Assembly (NCBI GenBank): GCA_000017645.1
Contig: CP000781.1
Location: 4,265,501 to 4,329,500 of the forward strand
Direction of reading: 5' to 3'
DNA length: 64,000 nt
Origin: Xanthobacter autotrophicus Py2
GTDB taxonomy: Bacteria; Pseudomonadota; Alphaproteobacteria; Rhizobiales; Xanthobacteraceae
The notes under the pieces were generated by a model. The model was given only the letters and a program-made list of their open reading frames with translations. It had not been told where the DNA came from and searched no databases. Shown piece after piece: positions 16,953-25,819 of this stretch (positions are counted from its first letter, which is position 1; every line of letters begins with the position of its first letter). The position numbers and the translations under genes were made by a program.

Positions 16953-17849
16953 TCACTGTACCACTGCTGCCTTGTAGACGAAGCCGCGCTTGTCGCCGAC
17001 CGACACTTCGCACCAGGACTTGCAGGAATAGAGGGTCACCTTGGTGCCCTCGTCCAGCGTCCCGATGGCGGAGGCCGAGCGCTTCGGCCCGGAACGCAGC
17101 GTCACGGCGGAGCGGATGCGGGCGGTGCGGCCGTCGTCATCGGCACCGGCCTTGCCAGCGTCTGCCGAGGCCACGGCGACGGCGCTGGGCTTGGCCTTGG
17201 GAAGCGGCGCCCCCGTCGCCGGTGCGGTGTCGGCAACCGTCTGGGTGGCGCCCTCGGGCAGGATGGCGTCGTCGCCCGCCTCGTCACCGCTGACCGGTTC
17301 GAGGAAGGCGGGACGGGCGAAATCGGCGGCGGTGGGGGCCGGCTCCGCCGGTGCCGAGGCATGAATTGCCGTCGCCACCTGAAGCGCGTTGGCGCGCTCC
17401 GGTTGGGCCGGCGCGGCCGAGGGTGCGGGAGCGCCGAGGATGGAGGCGACCTTGGTGGACATCTGCGCGTGCCCGCCATCGGCGGTCTTGAGAACGGGCG
17501 GCTGCTGCGGGCGGGTGTCGCTCGCGGTCTTCGCAGCGGGGGCGGTCGCGGCCGTGGCTTTCGGGGCCGCGCCATCGGGGGCGGGGCGGTCGGGCGTCAT
17601 GGCATGGTAGGCGACCACGCCCCCCATGCCGAGGATCAGGAACGAAGCGGAAAGGGCCAGCGCACGCCACAACACAAGCCCGTCCCGTGCCTTGCGGCGG
17701 GGCGGGCGGGCGCGGGCGCTTGAACCGATGCGGGGGCGGGGCGTATCCCGCCGATTGTTGGAAACGTCGAAGCCGCCTTCCGTACCATAATCCCGGAAGG
17801 TGTCCTCCATACCGCCGGAGCGGCGCTGGGCGCGTCCAAGGCCAGCCAT
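16953..17849 (-). CDS. SH3b-domain membrane protein
   Basis: A 298-residue protein with a cytoplasmic basic N-terminus and one transmembrane helix (about residues 58-78, LALSASFLILGMGGVVAYHAM). A long Ala/Pro-rich periplasmic linker leads to a C-terminal bacterial SH3 domain (RIRSAVTLRSGPKRSASAIGT through WCEVSVGDKRGFVYKAAVV). The domain usually binds cell-wall peptides. The start at 17849 is certain: AGGAGG lies seven bases upstream. Longer frames to 18194 have no such site. A role in the cell envelope is inferred. It is upstream of rnr on the same strand with a 154-base gap. Confidence 0.88.
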   Translation of the reverse strand: MAGLGRAQRRSGGMEDTFRDYGTEGGFDVSNNRRDTPRPRIGSSARARPPRRKARDGLVLWRALALSASFLILGMGGVVAYHAMTPDRPAPDGAAPKATAATAPAAKTASDTRPQQPPVLKTADGGHAQMSTKVASILGAPAPSAAPAQPERANALQVATAIHASAPAEPAPTAADFARPAFLEPVSGDEAGDDAILPEGATQTVADTAPATGAPLPKAKPSAVAVASADAGKAGADDDGRTARIRSAVTLRSGPKRSASAIGTLDEGTKVTLYSCKSWCEVSVGDKRGFVYKAAVVQ

Positions 17850-18047
17850 ATATATACCTCCTGCCAAGCCGCCTGCGCCGGAAGAGGCAGAGGCTCGAGG
17901 ATCCATTTCTTTGGGCCTATCGACCGCGCGAGGATCCGGCTGCTCTCGGGGATCGCCTTGCGACGCCGCCTTGTATGCAACCCGTCCCGTTCCAAACCGC
18001 TGGCGCGCGAACCGTGGCCTTCTTCCTCCCTCGTTCCGGCAAGACCG

Positions 18048-18106
18048 CCTGAAAAAGCGGCTCCTGAAAAAGATGCACCTGAAACGGATACATCTGAACA
18101 ACAGGT
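18048..18106. repeat. Degenerate 15-base tandem repeat
   Basis: Four units start at 18048, 18063, 18078 and 18093: CCTGAAAAAGCGGCT, CCTGAAAAAGATGCA, CCTGAAACGGATACA and TCTGAACAACAGGT. The length is a multiple of three and would read as a PEKAA/PEKDA/PETDT-type repeat on the plus strand, but no gene is supported there. Confidence 0.8.
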
Positions 18107-18363
18107 CCTGCAAAGCGTACCGCCTGCTAGGCGTGGCGGAGCGTGGCGACAAATTGCGGCCGATATGTGCCCGAGCGGTAGCCCGGGAAAACACCTAGGT
18201 TTCTCTGGGTGATCGCTTCGCCATCTCTTGGCCATCGCTTGGAAATTCGCTGCGAGCAACGCCGCAGGGACGACTTGAAGGTAATAGGGCCCCGCGCCGC
18301 CGCCGGCGCCTATCCTGCAATACGAGCAGGCGGCGGGCTGCTAAGCTTGGTTTCCCTTCCCTT

Positions 18364-18413
18364 GGAGCATTTTCGCGCGAAGGGGATCCCGGTTCGCGTG
18401 GAGAAAATGCTCC
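18364..18413. repeat. Dispersed palindromic element, copy 1
   Basis: GGAGCATTTTC (18364-18374) pairs perfectly with GAAAATGCTCC (18403-18413). An inner CGCGAA/TTCGCG pair surrounds the centre GGGGATCCCGG. A diverged copy lies at 57785-57833. From memory, elements of this type, with a centre close to GCGAAGTGGATACCGGTTCGCG, are frequent between genes in many Hyphomicrobiales genomes. Confidence 0.8.
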
Positions 18414-18471
18414 AGAGCAAGAGTCCAGAGTGAGCCTGGGCCAACGGAAAGTGCTTTAGGGAGCGCCAGCC

Positions 18472-18945
18472 ATGTTCGACCCGACGACTTTGACCGGCAT
18501 CCATACCGATATCAGCCTCTTTGCCATCGTCGCCGGCATCGCGGTGGTGGCGGGCCTCGTCCGGGGCCTTGACCGACCCACGACAGCGGCGACTTTCCTC
18601 GCCCTCGCCTTCCTCACCAGCGCCACGGGGTTCCTGTTCCCCTTCAATGGGGTGCTGCCGTCCCACGTGGTCGGGGCGGTAGCGATTCTCGTGCTCCTGC
18701 CCGCGATTTTCGCGCGCTACGCGGTCGGGCTTGAGGGGCGTTGGCACGCCATCTACGCCGCCACGGCGGTGGCGAGCCTCTATTTCCTGGTGTTCGTGGC
18801 GGTGGCCCAGGCCTTCACCAAGGTCCCCGCGCTCCAGGCCGTGGCCCCCAGCCAGGGCGCGCCGGCCTTCGCGGTGACCCAAGGGCTGGTGCTCGTCGCC
18901 TTCATCGGCCTCGGCGTCGCCGCCGTGAGGGCGCGGCGGGCGTAA
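18472..18945 (+). CDS. Four-helix membrane protein, unknown function
   Basis: A 157-residue integral membrane protein with about four hydrophobic helices, roughly at residues 15-32, 40-58, 65-82 and 95-112, and a fifth near the C-terminus (LVLVAFIGLGVAAV). It has no catalytic motif or cysteine. The overall look, with LAFLTSATGFLFPF and VVGAVAILVLLPAIFARY, is that of small conserved membrane proteins in Hyphomicrobiales with no assigned role. It ends two bases before the convergent binding-protein gene, so a shared terminator would have to lie inside coding sequence. Confidence 0.82.
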   Translation: MFDPTTLTGIHTDISLFAIVAGIAVVAGLVRGLDRPTTAATFLALAFLTSATGFLFPFNGVLPSHVVGAVAILVLLPAIFARYAVGLEGRWHAIYAATAVASLYFLVFVAVAQAFTKVPALQAVAPSQGAPAFAVTQGLVLVAFIGLGVAAVRARRA

Positions 18946-18947
18946 TC

Positions 18948-20813
18948 CTATTTGCCGGGCACGCGCCACCAGGTCTCGGGCAGGGTGCCGTACAGCGAGG
19001 CGCGCTGGGGCCGCTCGATCCGCGTCCAGCGGGCAAGCCACTGGCCCGGCGTGTGGAACAGCGGCACCCCATAGGCGCCGGACACCAGCACCCGGTCGAG
19101 GGCGCGGGCGGCGGACACGTATTCGTCCTCGTCGCGGGCCGCCAGCAAAGCGGCGATGGCGGCATCGATGGCGGGGGATTTCGCCCCCATATAGTTGCGC
19201 GAGCCGGGCGTGTCGGCGGCGGCGGAGCCGAAATAGAACGCCTGCTCGTTGCCGGGGGAGAGCGACTGGCTCCAGGCAAAGGGCATCATGTCGAACTCAT
19301 AGGCGCCCCGCCGGGCATCGAACTGCACTGCATCCACATACCGCACCTGTGCGGCGATGCCCGCCCTTTTGAGCTGGCTCTGGTAGGCCAGGGCGAGGCG
19401 CTCCTGCTCGCGGGTGGCCACCATGATCTCGAAGGCGAAGGGCCGTCCGGTCTCCCGGTTCACCAGCGCCCCCTGCCGCAGCATCCAGCCCGCCTTGTCG
19501 AGAAGCTGGAGCGCGGACTTCAGCCGCTCCCGATCGCGGCCGGAGCCGTCGGAGACCGGCGGGCGGAAGGTGCCGGCCAGCACCTCCGGCACCACGGCAT
19601 CGGGGTAGGGGTCGAGCAGGGCCCGCTCGCGGGCGTCGGCCGGCACGCCCGAACTTGAAAGCACCGAACCTTCAAAGTAGCTCGCCGTGCGCCGGTAGAG
19701 GCCGTGGTAGAAATTCTTGTCCAGCCACTCGAAATCGAACAGCTCGATGAGCGCCTGGCGGACCCGTCGATCGGCGAACAGCGGGCGGCGCGTGTTGAAC
19801 ACGAAGGCCGAATAAGGCTTTGGCGTTCCAGTCGGAATCAGCTCCTTGACCACGTCCCCCGAGCGCGCGGCGGGAAAGTCGTATCCGGTCTCCCAGCGGC
19901 CGGGGTCGGTTTCGAAGCGGGCGTCGATGAGCCCCTTCTTGAAGGCCTCGAACTCGGTGTTGGCGTCCCTGAAGTAGAAGAAGCGGATCCTGTCGAAGTT
20001 ATAGAGACCTCGGTTGAACGGAACGGTGCGCCCCCAATAGTCCGGGTTGCGCTCCAGCGTCACGGACGCCCCCGCATCCACCGCTCCGACCCGGTAGGGA
20101 CCCGAGCCGGTGAGGGGGGTGAGGGTGGTCTCCTCGAAGCGGTCGCGGTCGATGCTGGCCTTTTTGAACACGGGCATGAGGCCCATGATGAGCGGCAGTT
20201 CCGGGTCCGGCTCGGTGAAGGTGAAGCGGACGGTGTGGGTATCCGGCGCCTCGGCTCTGGCGATTTTTCCGTAATAAAGACGGTGGTTTGGCCGGCCCAT
20301 GTCGCGCATGAGCGTGAACGAGAACAGCACGTCGTCGGCGGTGACCGGGCTGCCGTCGGAGAAGTGGGCGGCGGGGTTGAGGGCGAAGGCGACGAAGCTG
20401 CGCTCGGCATCGCTGGTCACGCTCTGCGCCAGCAGCGCGTAGAGCGTGAACGGCTCGTCGAGGGAGCGCGCCATCAGGCTCTCGATCACGTAATTGCGCA
20501 TGATGAGCGGCGCGGAACCCTTGACGATGAAGGGGTTGAGGCTGTCGAAGGTGCCCAGCAGCGACAGGTCCAGATGCCCGCCCTTGGGCGCATTGGGGTC
20601 GGCATAGGGCAGGGCGGCGAAGGTCGCCGGCAGGTCCGGGGTGCCGCGCATGGCGATAGCCGGCGCCCTGTCCAGCGCCTGGGCGGACGCTGGTTCGCAC
20701 ACCTGCGCCGGCGTGCCGAGGAGCAGGAGCGCGAGGAGCCACGGCCTGGCGCCGCCGCCCCTTCCGGACCCGCGCCCGGCCCATCGCCCATGCTGGCTGA
20801 AACCGCTCCGCAT
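18948..20813 (-). CDS. ABC transporter substrate-binding protein, family 5 (YejA-like)
   Basis: A periplasmic solute-binding protein of family 5 (621 residues), the type used for peptides, and most like YejA in its LNPFIVKGSAPL and GAYEFDMMPFAWSQSLSPGNEQ segments. An unusually long signal region precedes the hydrophobic core PWLLALLLLGTPAQV and an Ala-type cleavage site near residue 45. The family pattern PNAPKGGHLDLSLLGTFDSLNPF is seen at the mature N-terminus (near residue 72). Start ATG 20813 has GGAAGG upstream. No permease or ATPase gene of the same system is adjacent, so it may be an orphan or partner of a distant yej operon. Confidence 0.92.
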   Translation of the reverse strand: MRSGFSQHGRWAGRGSGRGGGARPWLLALLLLGTPAQVCEPASAQALDRAPAIAMRGTPDLPATFAALPYADPNAPKGGHLDLSLLGTFDSLNPFIVKGSAPLIMRNYVIESLMARSLDEPFTLYALLAQSVTSDAERSFVAFALNPAAHFSDGSPVTADDVLFSFTLMRDMGRPNHRLYYGKIARAEAPDTHTVRFTFTEPDPELPLIMGLMPVFKKASIDRDRFEETTLTPLTGSGPYRVGAVDAGASVTLERNPDYWGRTVPFNRGLYNFDRIRFFYFRDANTEFEAFKKGLIDARFETDPGRWETGYDFPAARSGDVVKELIPTGTPKPYSAFVFNTRRPLFADRRVRQALIELFDFEWLDKNFYHGLYRRTASYFEGSVLSSSGVPADARERALLDPYPDAVVPEVLAGTFRPPVSDGSGRDRERLKSALQLLDKAGWMLRQGALVNRETGRPFAFEIMVATREQERLALAYQSQLKRAGIAAQVRYVDAVQFDARRGAYEFDMMPFAWSQSLSPGNEQAFYFGSAAADTPGSRNYMGAKSPAIDAAIAALLAARDEDEYVSAARALDRVLVSGAYGVPLFHTPGQWLARWTRIERPQRASLYGTLPETWWRVPGK

Positions 20814-21175
20814 CACGCCTTCCCAGCTCGCCGCCCCAGCCTGCCGCTGCCGGCCGCCCCACCAGCATGCGCGCCGGCCGGTTCACGAATCGTATGGACC
20901 GCCGCCGATCCTTAAGGTACCGCCGTGGCACATTTGACTGTTCAAACCAGCCGGTCGGCCGTTTGTTGGCCTTATTCCTCGGCAAGGTAGCACACGCTGT
21001 CCCGGCGCCAGGAGCGAGTGTGGGCGTGCGTGTTCCCCGTGCGGCTTTGGCCCGTCACCTTCTCGCCTCAATTGGGCTTGAGAGAGCCGGTGTCCGAGAG
21101 AGGGGGGTACGGCGCCCCGGCCTCAGCGCGTGCGCGGCCGGAGCCCCGGCGGCTCAGACCACAAGAAAGGCCACG
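20814..21175. other. Divergent promoter region, 362 bases
   Basis: This separates the start codons of the YejA-like gene (minus) and the IalB-family gene (plus). It must hold both promoters. I see no clear sigma70 pair, long repeat or RNA stem. The patch near 20925-20985 is less GC-rich than its surroundings. Confidence 0.5.
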
Positions 21176-21979
21176 ATGACCATGACCAAATTCAACGCGC
21201 GGCTCACGGCCGGGGTTGCCGCAACGCTGCTCGCTGTGGCGTTCGCCGGCCCGGCCTTTTCCCAGACCCCGCCGGCCCAGCCCGCGCCTGCGGCCAAGCC
21301 CGCCGCCAAGCCCGCCGCCAAGCCCGCTGCTCCGGCCGCCCAGGCGCCCGCCGCTGGCGCGCCCCAGCAGGGCCAGGCTGCCCCCGGCCAGCCCCAGGGC
21401 GAAGCCGACGTAAAATTCTCCGCCTCCCCGTGGCAGAAGATCTGCCAGGAGATCCCGGAGCGGAAGAAGCAGGTGTGCGTGCTCACCCAGGTGCTTGGCG
21501 TCGAGAATCAGGCCATCGCCAAGGTCGACATCGTCGAGATGCAGGACGAGCCGAAGAAGCGCATCAACGTTTCCGTGCCGCTCGGCATGCGGCTCCAGCC
21601 CGGCCTGCGCATCACCCTCGACAAGGACCCGGTGAATATCCCGTTCGTGCTGTGCCAGCCCATCCAGGGCGGCGGCGCCACCTGCGTCGGCGACCTTGAG
21701 GTCGATGGCAGCTTCATCGCCAAGTTCCGCAAGGCCAATGCGGTGTACCTGCAGATGGTGAACGGCACCGGCCGCACCCTGAGCCTGCCCATCTCCAACG
21801 CCGATTTCGGCAAGGCTTACGATGGTGCCGGCATGGACGCCAAGGTGGCCATGGAGCAGGAGCGCAAGCGCATGGAAGAGGCCCGCGCCGCAGCCCAGCA
21901 GCAGGAAGAGCAGGGCAAGGCCGCTCTCCTGAAGAAGGGCCAGGAGCTCGAGCGCGCCAAGGCGCAGGGCGCCCAGTGA
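21176..21979 (+). CDS. Invasion-associated locus B (IalB) family protein
   Basis: A 267-residue exported protein. The N-terminal Sec signal is TAGVAATLLAVAFAGPAFSQ (cleavage near residue 31). A Pro/Ala/Lys-rich linker of about 45 residues (AAKPAAKPAAKP) follows. The IalB domain starts at WQKICQEIPERKKQVCVLTQ and includes the paired cysteines of VLCQPIQGGGATCVGD. The C-terminal 50 residues are a charged helix (MEQERKRMEEARAAAQQQEEQ) that may form a coiled coil. The family is named for a Bartonella protein but is common in free-living relatives, where its role is unknown. A strong terminator follows. Confidence 0.9.
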   Translation: MTMTKFNARLTAGVAATLLAVAFAGPAFSQTPPAQPAPAAKPAAKPAAKPAAPAAQAPAAGAPQQGQAAPGQPQGEADVKFSASPWQKICQEIPERKKQVCVLTQVLGVENQAIAKVDIVEMQDEPKKRINVSVPLGMRLQPGLRITLDKDPVNIPFVLCQPIQGGGATCVGDLEVDGSFIAKFRKANAVYLQMVNGTGRTLSLPISNADFGKAYDGAGMDAKVAMEQERKRMEEARAAAQQQEEQGKAALLKKGQELERAKAQGAQ

Positions 21980-22040
21980 GCTTGGTCCAGTGGACCTGAT
22001 GACGTGATTTCAGGGCGGCGCGCCGCCCTGCCAGAGATCA

Positions 22041-22077
22041 GCAAAAAGGGCCGGCATGCAGATGCCGGCCCTTTTTG
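22041..22077. terminator. Bidirectional terminator between IalB and hspQ
   Basis: A long stem AAAAAGGGCCGGCAT with GATGCCGGCCCTTTTT and a short GCA loop has an A-run on one side and a T-run on the other. It can end both the plus-strand IalB transcript and the minus-strand hspQ transcript. Confidence 0.92.
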
Positions 22078-22125
22078 TGTCTGTGGACCTGTACGGCCTG
22101 TCCCGCCCGGTGGCGGGACCGACGT

Positions 22126-22665
22126 TCAGTTGATGAGGTCGCGCCGCACCCGCCAGCCGCCGGCGCCGTCGTCCGTCAGGGCTTCGTTCACCTTGGGGTG
22201 GCGCACCGGCTCCTCGGAGAAGTCCCGCTCCAGGTTCTGCTCGGAGACGTAGGCCACATACTCGCTGTCCGCATTCTCGGCGAGCAGGTGGTAGAAGGGC
22301 TGGTCCTTGTGGGGGCGGATCTCCTCGGGGATGGAGAGCCACCATTCCTCGGTGTTGTCGAACACCGGGTCCACGTCGAAGACCACGCCGCGGAAGGGGA
22401 AGTGCTTGTGCCGCACCACCTCTCCGATGCGGAACTTGCCCTCACGCATGGTGGAGTGGAAGTCCGCCGCCGCGCCCGAAAGCGGCAGGGCGGCCGCACC
22501 TTCAGGGGCGGCAGCGATGCTCTTGCCCTCGGCCGCTCCGGCCGGCGCTCCAGCCTTGGCGTCCTGCGTCATCGCGTCGGCCTCGGGTGCCGACGCGATG
22601 GAAGTGCCATCCGGCGCAGGCGCGCCGGTGGCGGGTTTCGCGCGCGCTTTGTCGTGACTGCCCAT
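22126..22665 (-). CDS. hspQ: Heat shock protein HspQ with N-terminal extension
   Basis: The C-terminal 110 residues match HspQ/YccV (hemimethylated-DNA-binding-like fold): FRIGEVVRHKHFPFRGVVFDVDP, EEWWLSIPEE and the YHLLAENADSEYVAYVSEQNL signature. In Escherichia coli HspQ promotes proteolysis and modulates Lon. The first roughly 70 residues are an Ala/Pro-rich low-complexity extension absent from the approximately 105-residue E. coli protein. I choose the ATG at 22665 (MGSHDKARAK), which has GAAGAGGCGGG just upstream; the frame could extend to 22713. It shares a bidirectional terminator with the IalB gene. Confidence 0.9.
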   Translation of the reverse strand: MGSHDKARAKPATGAPAPDGTSIASAPEADAMTQDAKAGAPAGAAEGKSIAAAPEGAAALPLSGAAADFHSTMREGKFRIGEVVRHKHFPFRGVVFDVDPVFDNTEEWWLSIPEEIRPHKDQPFYHLLAENADSEYVAYVSEQNLERDFSEEPVRHPKVNEALTDDGAGGWRVRRDLIN

Positions 22666-22738
22666 GTCCCGCCTCTTCACTGTGCCGTCGCGATCGACCT
22701 TCCGTAACGGCAATGTACTGCAAGGTTAATCAATTCTG

Positions 22739-23779
22739 TCACAGTCCGTAGGCTTTGCCCATTTCCGGATCCTTGGCTGCGACAATACGGGCAAGATCGA
22801 CGATCACCTTGGCCTGCTTCCAGGTGGCGTCGTCCTGCATCTTGCCGTCGATCATCACCGCGCCGGCGCCGTCGGGCATGGCTTCCAGGATCTTGAGCGC
22901 GAAGGCCACCTCGCCCGGATCGGGGGAGAACACGCGCTTGGCGATGTCGATCTGGGTGGGGTGCAGCGACCAGGCGCCGACGCAGCCCTGCAGGAAGGCG
23001 TTGCGGAACTGGCTCTCGCAGGCGGCGAGATCCGAGAAGTCGCCGAACGGACCGTAGAAGGGCTTGATGCCGTTGGCGGCGCAGGCGTCCACCATCTTGC
23101 CGACGGTGTAGTGCCACAGGTCCTGCTGGTAGCCGGCGCGCGGCTTGTCGCCGTCCGCGTCCGCTAGCACTTTGTAGTCCGGATGGCCGCCGCCGACGCG
23201 GGTGGTCTTCATGGCGCGGGAGGCGGCAAGGTCCGCCGGGCCGAGGCTCATGCCGTGCATGCGCGGGGAGGCGCTGGCAATCTCCTCCACATTCTTCACG
23301 CCCTCGGCGGTCTCCAGGATGGCGTGGATGAGGATGGGCTTGCCGATGGCGTGCTTGGCCTCCAGCTGGGCCAGCAGCTGGTCGAGATAGTGCACGTCCC
23401 AGGCGCCTTCCACCTTGGGCAGCATGATCACGTCGAGCTTGCCGCCGATCTCGCTGACGATCTCAACGATATCGTCCAGCACCCAGGGGCTGTTGAGACA
23501 GTTGATGCGGGTCCACAGGCCGGTGGAGCCGAAATCGGTGGCCTTGGCCATCTCGATGAAGCCCCGGCGGGCGGCTTCCTTGGCGTCGGAAGGGATGGCG
23601 TCCTCGAGGTTGCCGAGCACCACATCCACCTGCTTGGCGATGTCCGGCACCTTCGCGCGCATCTTTTCGAGGTGCGGTGGCACGAAGTGAATCATGCGCT
23701 CCAGCTGCACCGGCAGCTCGCGGTAAGGTGCGGGCGCACCGATGGCCAGCGGCTTGAAGAATTGGCGTGGCAGCTTCAT
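22739..23779 (-). CDS. HpcH/HpaI aldolase family protein, CitE/malyl-CoA lyase-like
   Basis: A 346-residue member of the HpcH/HpaI aldolase/citrate lyase beta superfamily, which cleaves or forms C-C bonds of CoA esters in a TIM barrel with a divalent metal. Family features are [16 protein letters not shown] (the metal-site acidic pair, near residue 55), [23 protein letters not shown] and [15 protein letters not shown]. The closing [15 protein letters not shown] is typical of CitE-like and malyl-CoA lyases. The precise substrate (L-malyl-CoA, methylmalyl-CoA or another) cannot be decided. The start ATG at 23779 is preceded by a GGGGGG site. The gene stands alone. Confidence 0.82.
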   Translation of the reverse strand: MKLPRQFFKPLAIGAPAPYRELPVQLERMIHFVPPHLEKMRAKVPDIAKQVDVVLGNLEDAIPSDAKEAARRGFIEMAKATDFGSTGLWTRINCLNSPWVLDDIVEIVSEIGGKLDVIMLPKVEGAWDVHYLDQLLAQLEAKHAIGKPILIHAILETAEGVKNVEEIASASPRMHGMSLGPADLAASRAMKTTRVGGGHPDYKVLADADGDKPRAGYQQDLWHYTVGKMVDACAANGIKPFYGPFGDFSDLAACESQFRNAFLQGCVGAWSLHPTQIDIAKRVFSPDPGEVAFALKILEAMPDGAGAVMIDGKMQDDATWKQAKVIVDLARIVAAKDPEMGKAYGL

Positions 23780-23876
23780 GTGTCCCCCCGTGGATCCGGC
23801 GGCATGGCTCCGTGCCGAGCCGCCAACCTCTTGAATGCAATGCAGCATAGGTGGCGGGCCGGTGCAACACGACTTC

Positions 23877-24764
23877 ATGGCAGGACGCGCGGGCGGCGCG
23901 CGTGAGGGGGAAGTCCGTCGCGGGTTCCGATCGCCGTCGCGGCGGGATGTGCTGCTCGGGCTCACCGGCCTTGCGGGTCTTGTCGTGGGCGGCGGTCCGG
24001 CACGCGCGCGCGATTTCTGGGGCGAGGGGCTGCCCGACCAGCCGACGGATTTCCTGTTCGGCTACGGCACGCTCATCAGCGAGCCGTCGCGCACCTCCAC
24101 CTCGCACCGGCAGGTGGTGGCGGTGCCGGCGCGGGTTTCTGCGCGGTTCGGGCTGGTGCGAGCCTTCGTCGCCCGTGGCGGGGCGCGGTCCGGAGCGGGC
24201 TTCACCGCGCTGGGGCTGCGGCAGCCGCGCGACGGTGAGGTGCCGTCCTCCATCAACGGCGTGGTCTTCCCCGTGCTGGACGCCGGGGAGATGGCCGCCT
24301 TCGACCGGCGCGAGGGTGGCTACCGGCGGGTGGAGGTGGATCCGGCCCTGGTTGAGGGGGTGGGCTGGCAGGGACTGCCGCGCTCCGGCCGGGTATGGAT
24401 CTATGTGCCCAAGGGCGTCCAGATGGGCATCTATCTTGATCGGGAGGCCGGCGCCCCGGACAACGGCGTCCTGCCCGACGCGGCGTTCCCGCTGGTCCAG
24501 TCCTATATCGACGTGGTGCTGCAGGGCGCGCTCGCGGAAGGCGCTGCCTTCGCGCGGGAGCTGATCGAGACCACGTTCGACTGGAGCGAATTCTGGCTCG
24601 ACGACCGGCCCACGCCCCGCCGCCCGTGGGCGCAGACCGAGCAGGCCGGCGCCATCGACCGGCTGCTGGCGAGCGTTGAGCCGGCGGCGAGCCAGTTCCG
24701 CAACCGGCTCTATCCGGAACTCTATGCCGCGCGCCATCTCATGGATGCCGCGGCGCCACGCTAG
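23877..24764 (+). CDS. Gamma-glutamylcyclotransferase-fold protein with Tat-like signal
   Basis: A 295-residue protein whose core has the GGCT/AIG2-fold hallmark FGYGTLIS (near residue 61) and the catalytic-type segment [16 protein letters not shown], where the Glu corresponds to the family's active-site acid. It begins with a twin-arginine-like signal: [19 protein letters not shown] followed by ARA, so export in a folded state is likely. Most GGCTs are cytoplasmic. The start is uncertain: 23877 (MAGRAGG) or 23835; neither has a strong ribosome site. It is divergent from the CitE-like gene, about 100 bases apart. Confidence 0.8.
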   Translation: MAGRAGGAREGEVRRGFRSPSRRDVLLGLTGLAGLVVGGGPARARDFWGEGLPDQPTDFLFGYGTLISEPSRTSTSHRQVVAVPARVSARFGLVRAFVARGGARSGAGFTALGLRQPRDGEVPSSINGVVFPVLDAGEMAAFDRREGGYRRVEVDPALVEGVGWQGLPRSGRVWIYVPKGVQMGIYLDREAGAPDNGVLPDAAFPLVQSYIDVVLQGALAEGAAFARELIETTFDWSEFWLDDRPTPRRPWAQTEQAGAIDRLLASVEPAASQFRNRLYPELYAARHLMDAAAPR

Positions 24765-24776
24765 AAAGCCGGCAGC

Positions 24777-25751
24777 CTACGGCAGCAGCAGGGTGGAGCC
24801 GGTGGTCTTGCGTGATTCGAGGTCCTTGTGGGCCTTCTGCACGTCCTTCAGCGCATAGGTCTGGTGGACCGGGATCTTCACCGCTCCGGTCAGCACCGCC
24901 TCGAACAGGTCGTTGGCGGTGGCGATCAGGTCATGGCGCTTGGCCACGAAGGTGGCGAGGGTCGGACGGGTGGCGAACAGCGAGCCCTTCTGGGACAGCT
25001 GGAGCAGGTCGAAATTCTTGATGGCACCGGAGGCGTTGCCGAAGCTGACCCACAGGCCCAGCGGTTTCAGGCAGTCGAGGGAGGCGGGATAGGTCGCCTG
25101 TCCCACCCCGTCATAGACCACGTCGCACAGCTTGCCGGCGGTGATCTCCTTCACCCGGTGCACGAAGTCCTCGTCCCGGTAGAGAATCACCTCGTCGCAG
25201 CCGTGGGACAGGGCCAGCTCCGCCTTGTCCTTGGAGCCCACGGTGCCGATGACAGTGGCGCCCAGGTGCTTGGCCCACTGGCACAGGATGAGCCCCACGC
25301 CGCCGGCTGCCGCCTGCACCAGAATCACGTCGCCCGGCTTGATGTGATGGGTGCGGCGCACGAGATACTGCGCCGTCATGCCCTTCAGCATCATGGCGGC
25401 GGCGGTCTGGTCGTCGATGGAGGCGGGCAGGTGCAGCAGCACGGCGGCCGGCACGTTGCGCACCTCGGCATAGGCGCCGATGGCGCTGGCATAGGCGACC
25501 CGGTCGCCGGGATGGAAATCGTTCACGTCCGGCCCCACGGCCTCCACCACGCCGGCGCCCTCGTTACCGGGGATGAAGGGAAGGCTCGCGGCCTTGTAGA
25601 GGCCGGTGCGGAAATAAACGTCGATGAAATTGAGGCCGATGGCGGTCTGGCGAATCTGCACTTCGCCGCGCCCGGGGGGAGGCACCTCGACCGCCTCATA
25701 GGCCAGCACCTCGGGACCGCCCGTCTGATGCACCCGAACCGCATGGACCAT
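24777..25751 (-). CDS. NADPH:quinone reductase-like zinc-independent MDR
   Basis: A 324-residue medium-chain reductase of the quinone oxidoreductase (Qor) subfamily. Diagnostic parts are IGLNFIDVYFRTGLY (near residue 45), PGNEGAGVVEAVG and the NADPH-binding VQAAAGGVGLILCQWAKHLGATVIG (shortened here to its AAAGGVG core, near residue 148). The C-terminal segment is ATANDLFEAVLTGAVKI. The zinc ligands of alcohol dehydrogenases are missing, as expected for Qor. The start at 25751 has AAAGGGG ten bases upstream; a frame to 25817 adds unlikely residues. It lies 68 bases downstream of the SDR gene in the same direction. Confidence 0.92.
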   Translation of the reverse strand: MVHAVRVHQTGGPEVLAYEAVEVPPPGRGEVQIRQTAIGLNFIDVYFRTGLYKAASLPFIPGNEGAGVVEAVGPDVNDFHPGDRVAYASAIGAYAEVRNVPAAVLLHLPASIDDQTAAAMMLKGMTAQYLVRRTHHIKPGDVILVQAAAGGVGLILCQWAKHLGATVIGTVGSKDKAELALSHGCDEVILYRDEDFVHRVKEITAGKLCDVVYDGVGQATYPASLDCLKPLGLWVSFGNASGAIKNFDLLQLSQKGSLFATRPTLATFVAKRHDLIATANDLFEAVLTGAVKIPVHQTYALKDVQKAHKDLESRKTTGSTLLLP

Positions 25752-25819
25752 GACGCCAGACCCCTTTTCCTGCCGAGACGCCGGGATCATAGGCCGGCGC
25801 GGGACGCCCGCAAGCACCC

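Larger units (their letters stand above)
17850..18471. other. 622-base gap with tandem repeats and a dispersed palindrome
   Basis: This gap between two divergent genes has no convincing ORF. From 18048 it holds a degenerate 15-base tandem repeat and at 18364-18413 a dispersed palindrome, both listed separately. The minus-strand promoter of the SH3 protein and the plus-strand promoter of the membrane protein at 18472 must lie here. I cannot point to either with confidence. One 84-codon plus-strand frame spans the tandem repeat but has no ribosome binding site and no known relatives. Confidence 0.6.

Noticed and set aside
17958..18212. An 84-codon plus-strand frame with a PEK-type repeat
   Set aside because: No ribosome site, no relatives that I recognise, and it is opposite the likely promoter of the SH3 gene. 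I kept the repeat as a feature but not a gene.
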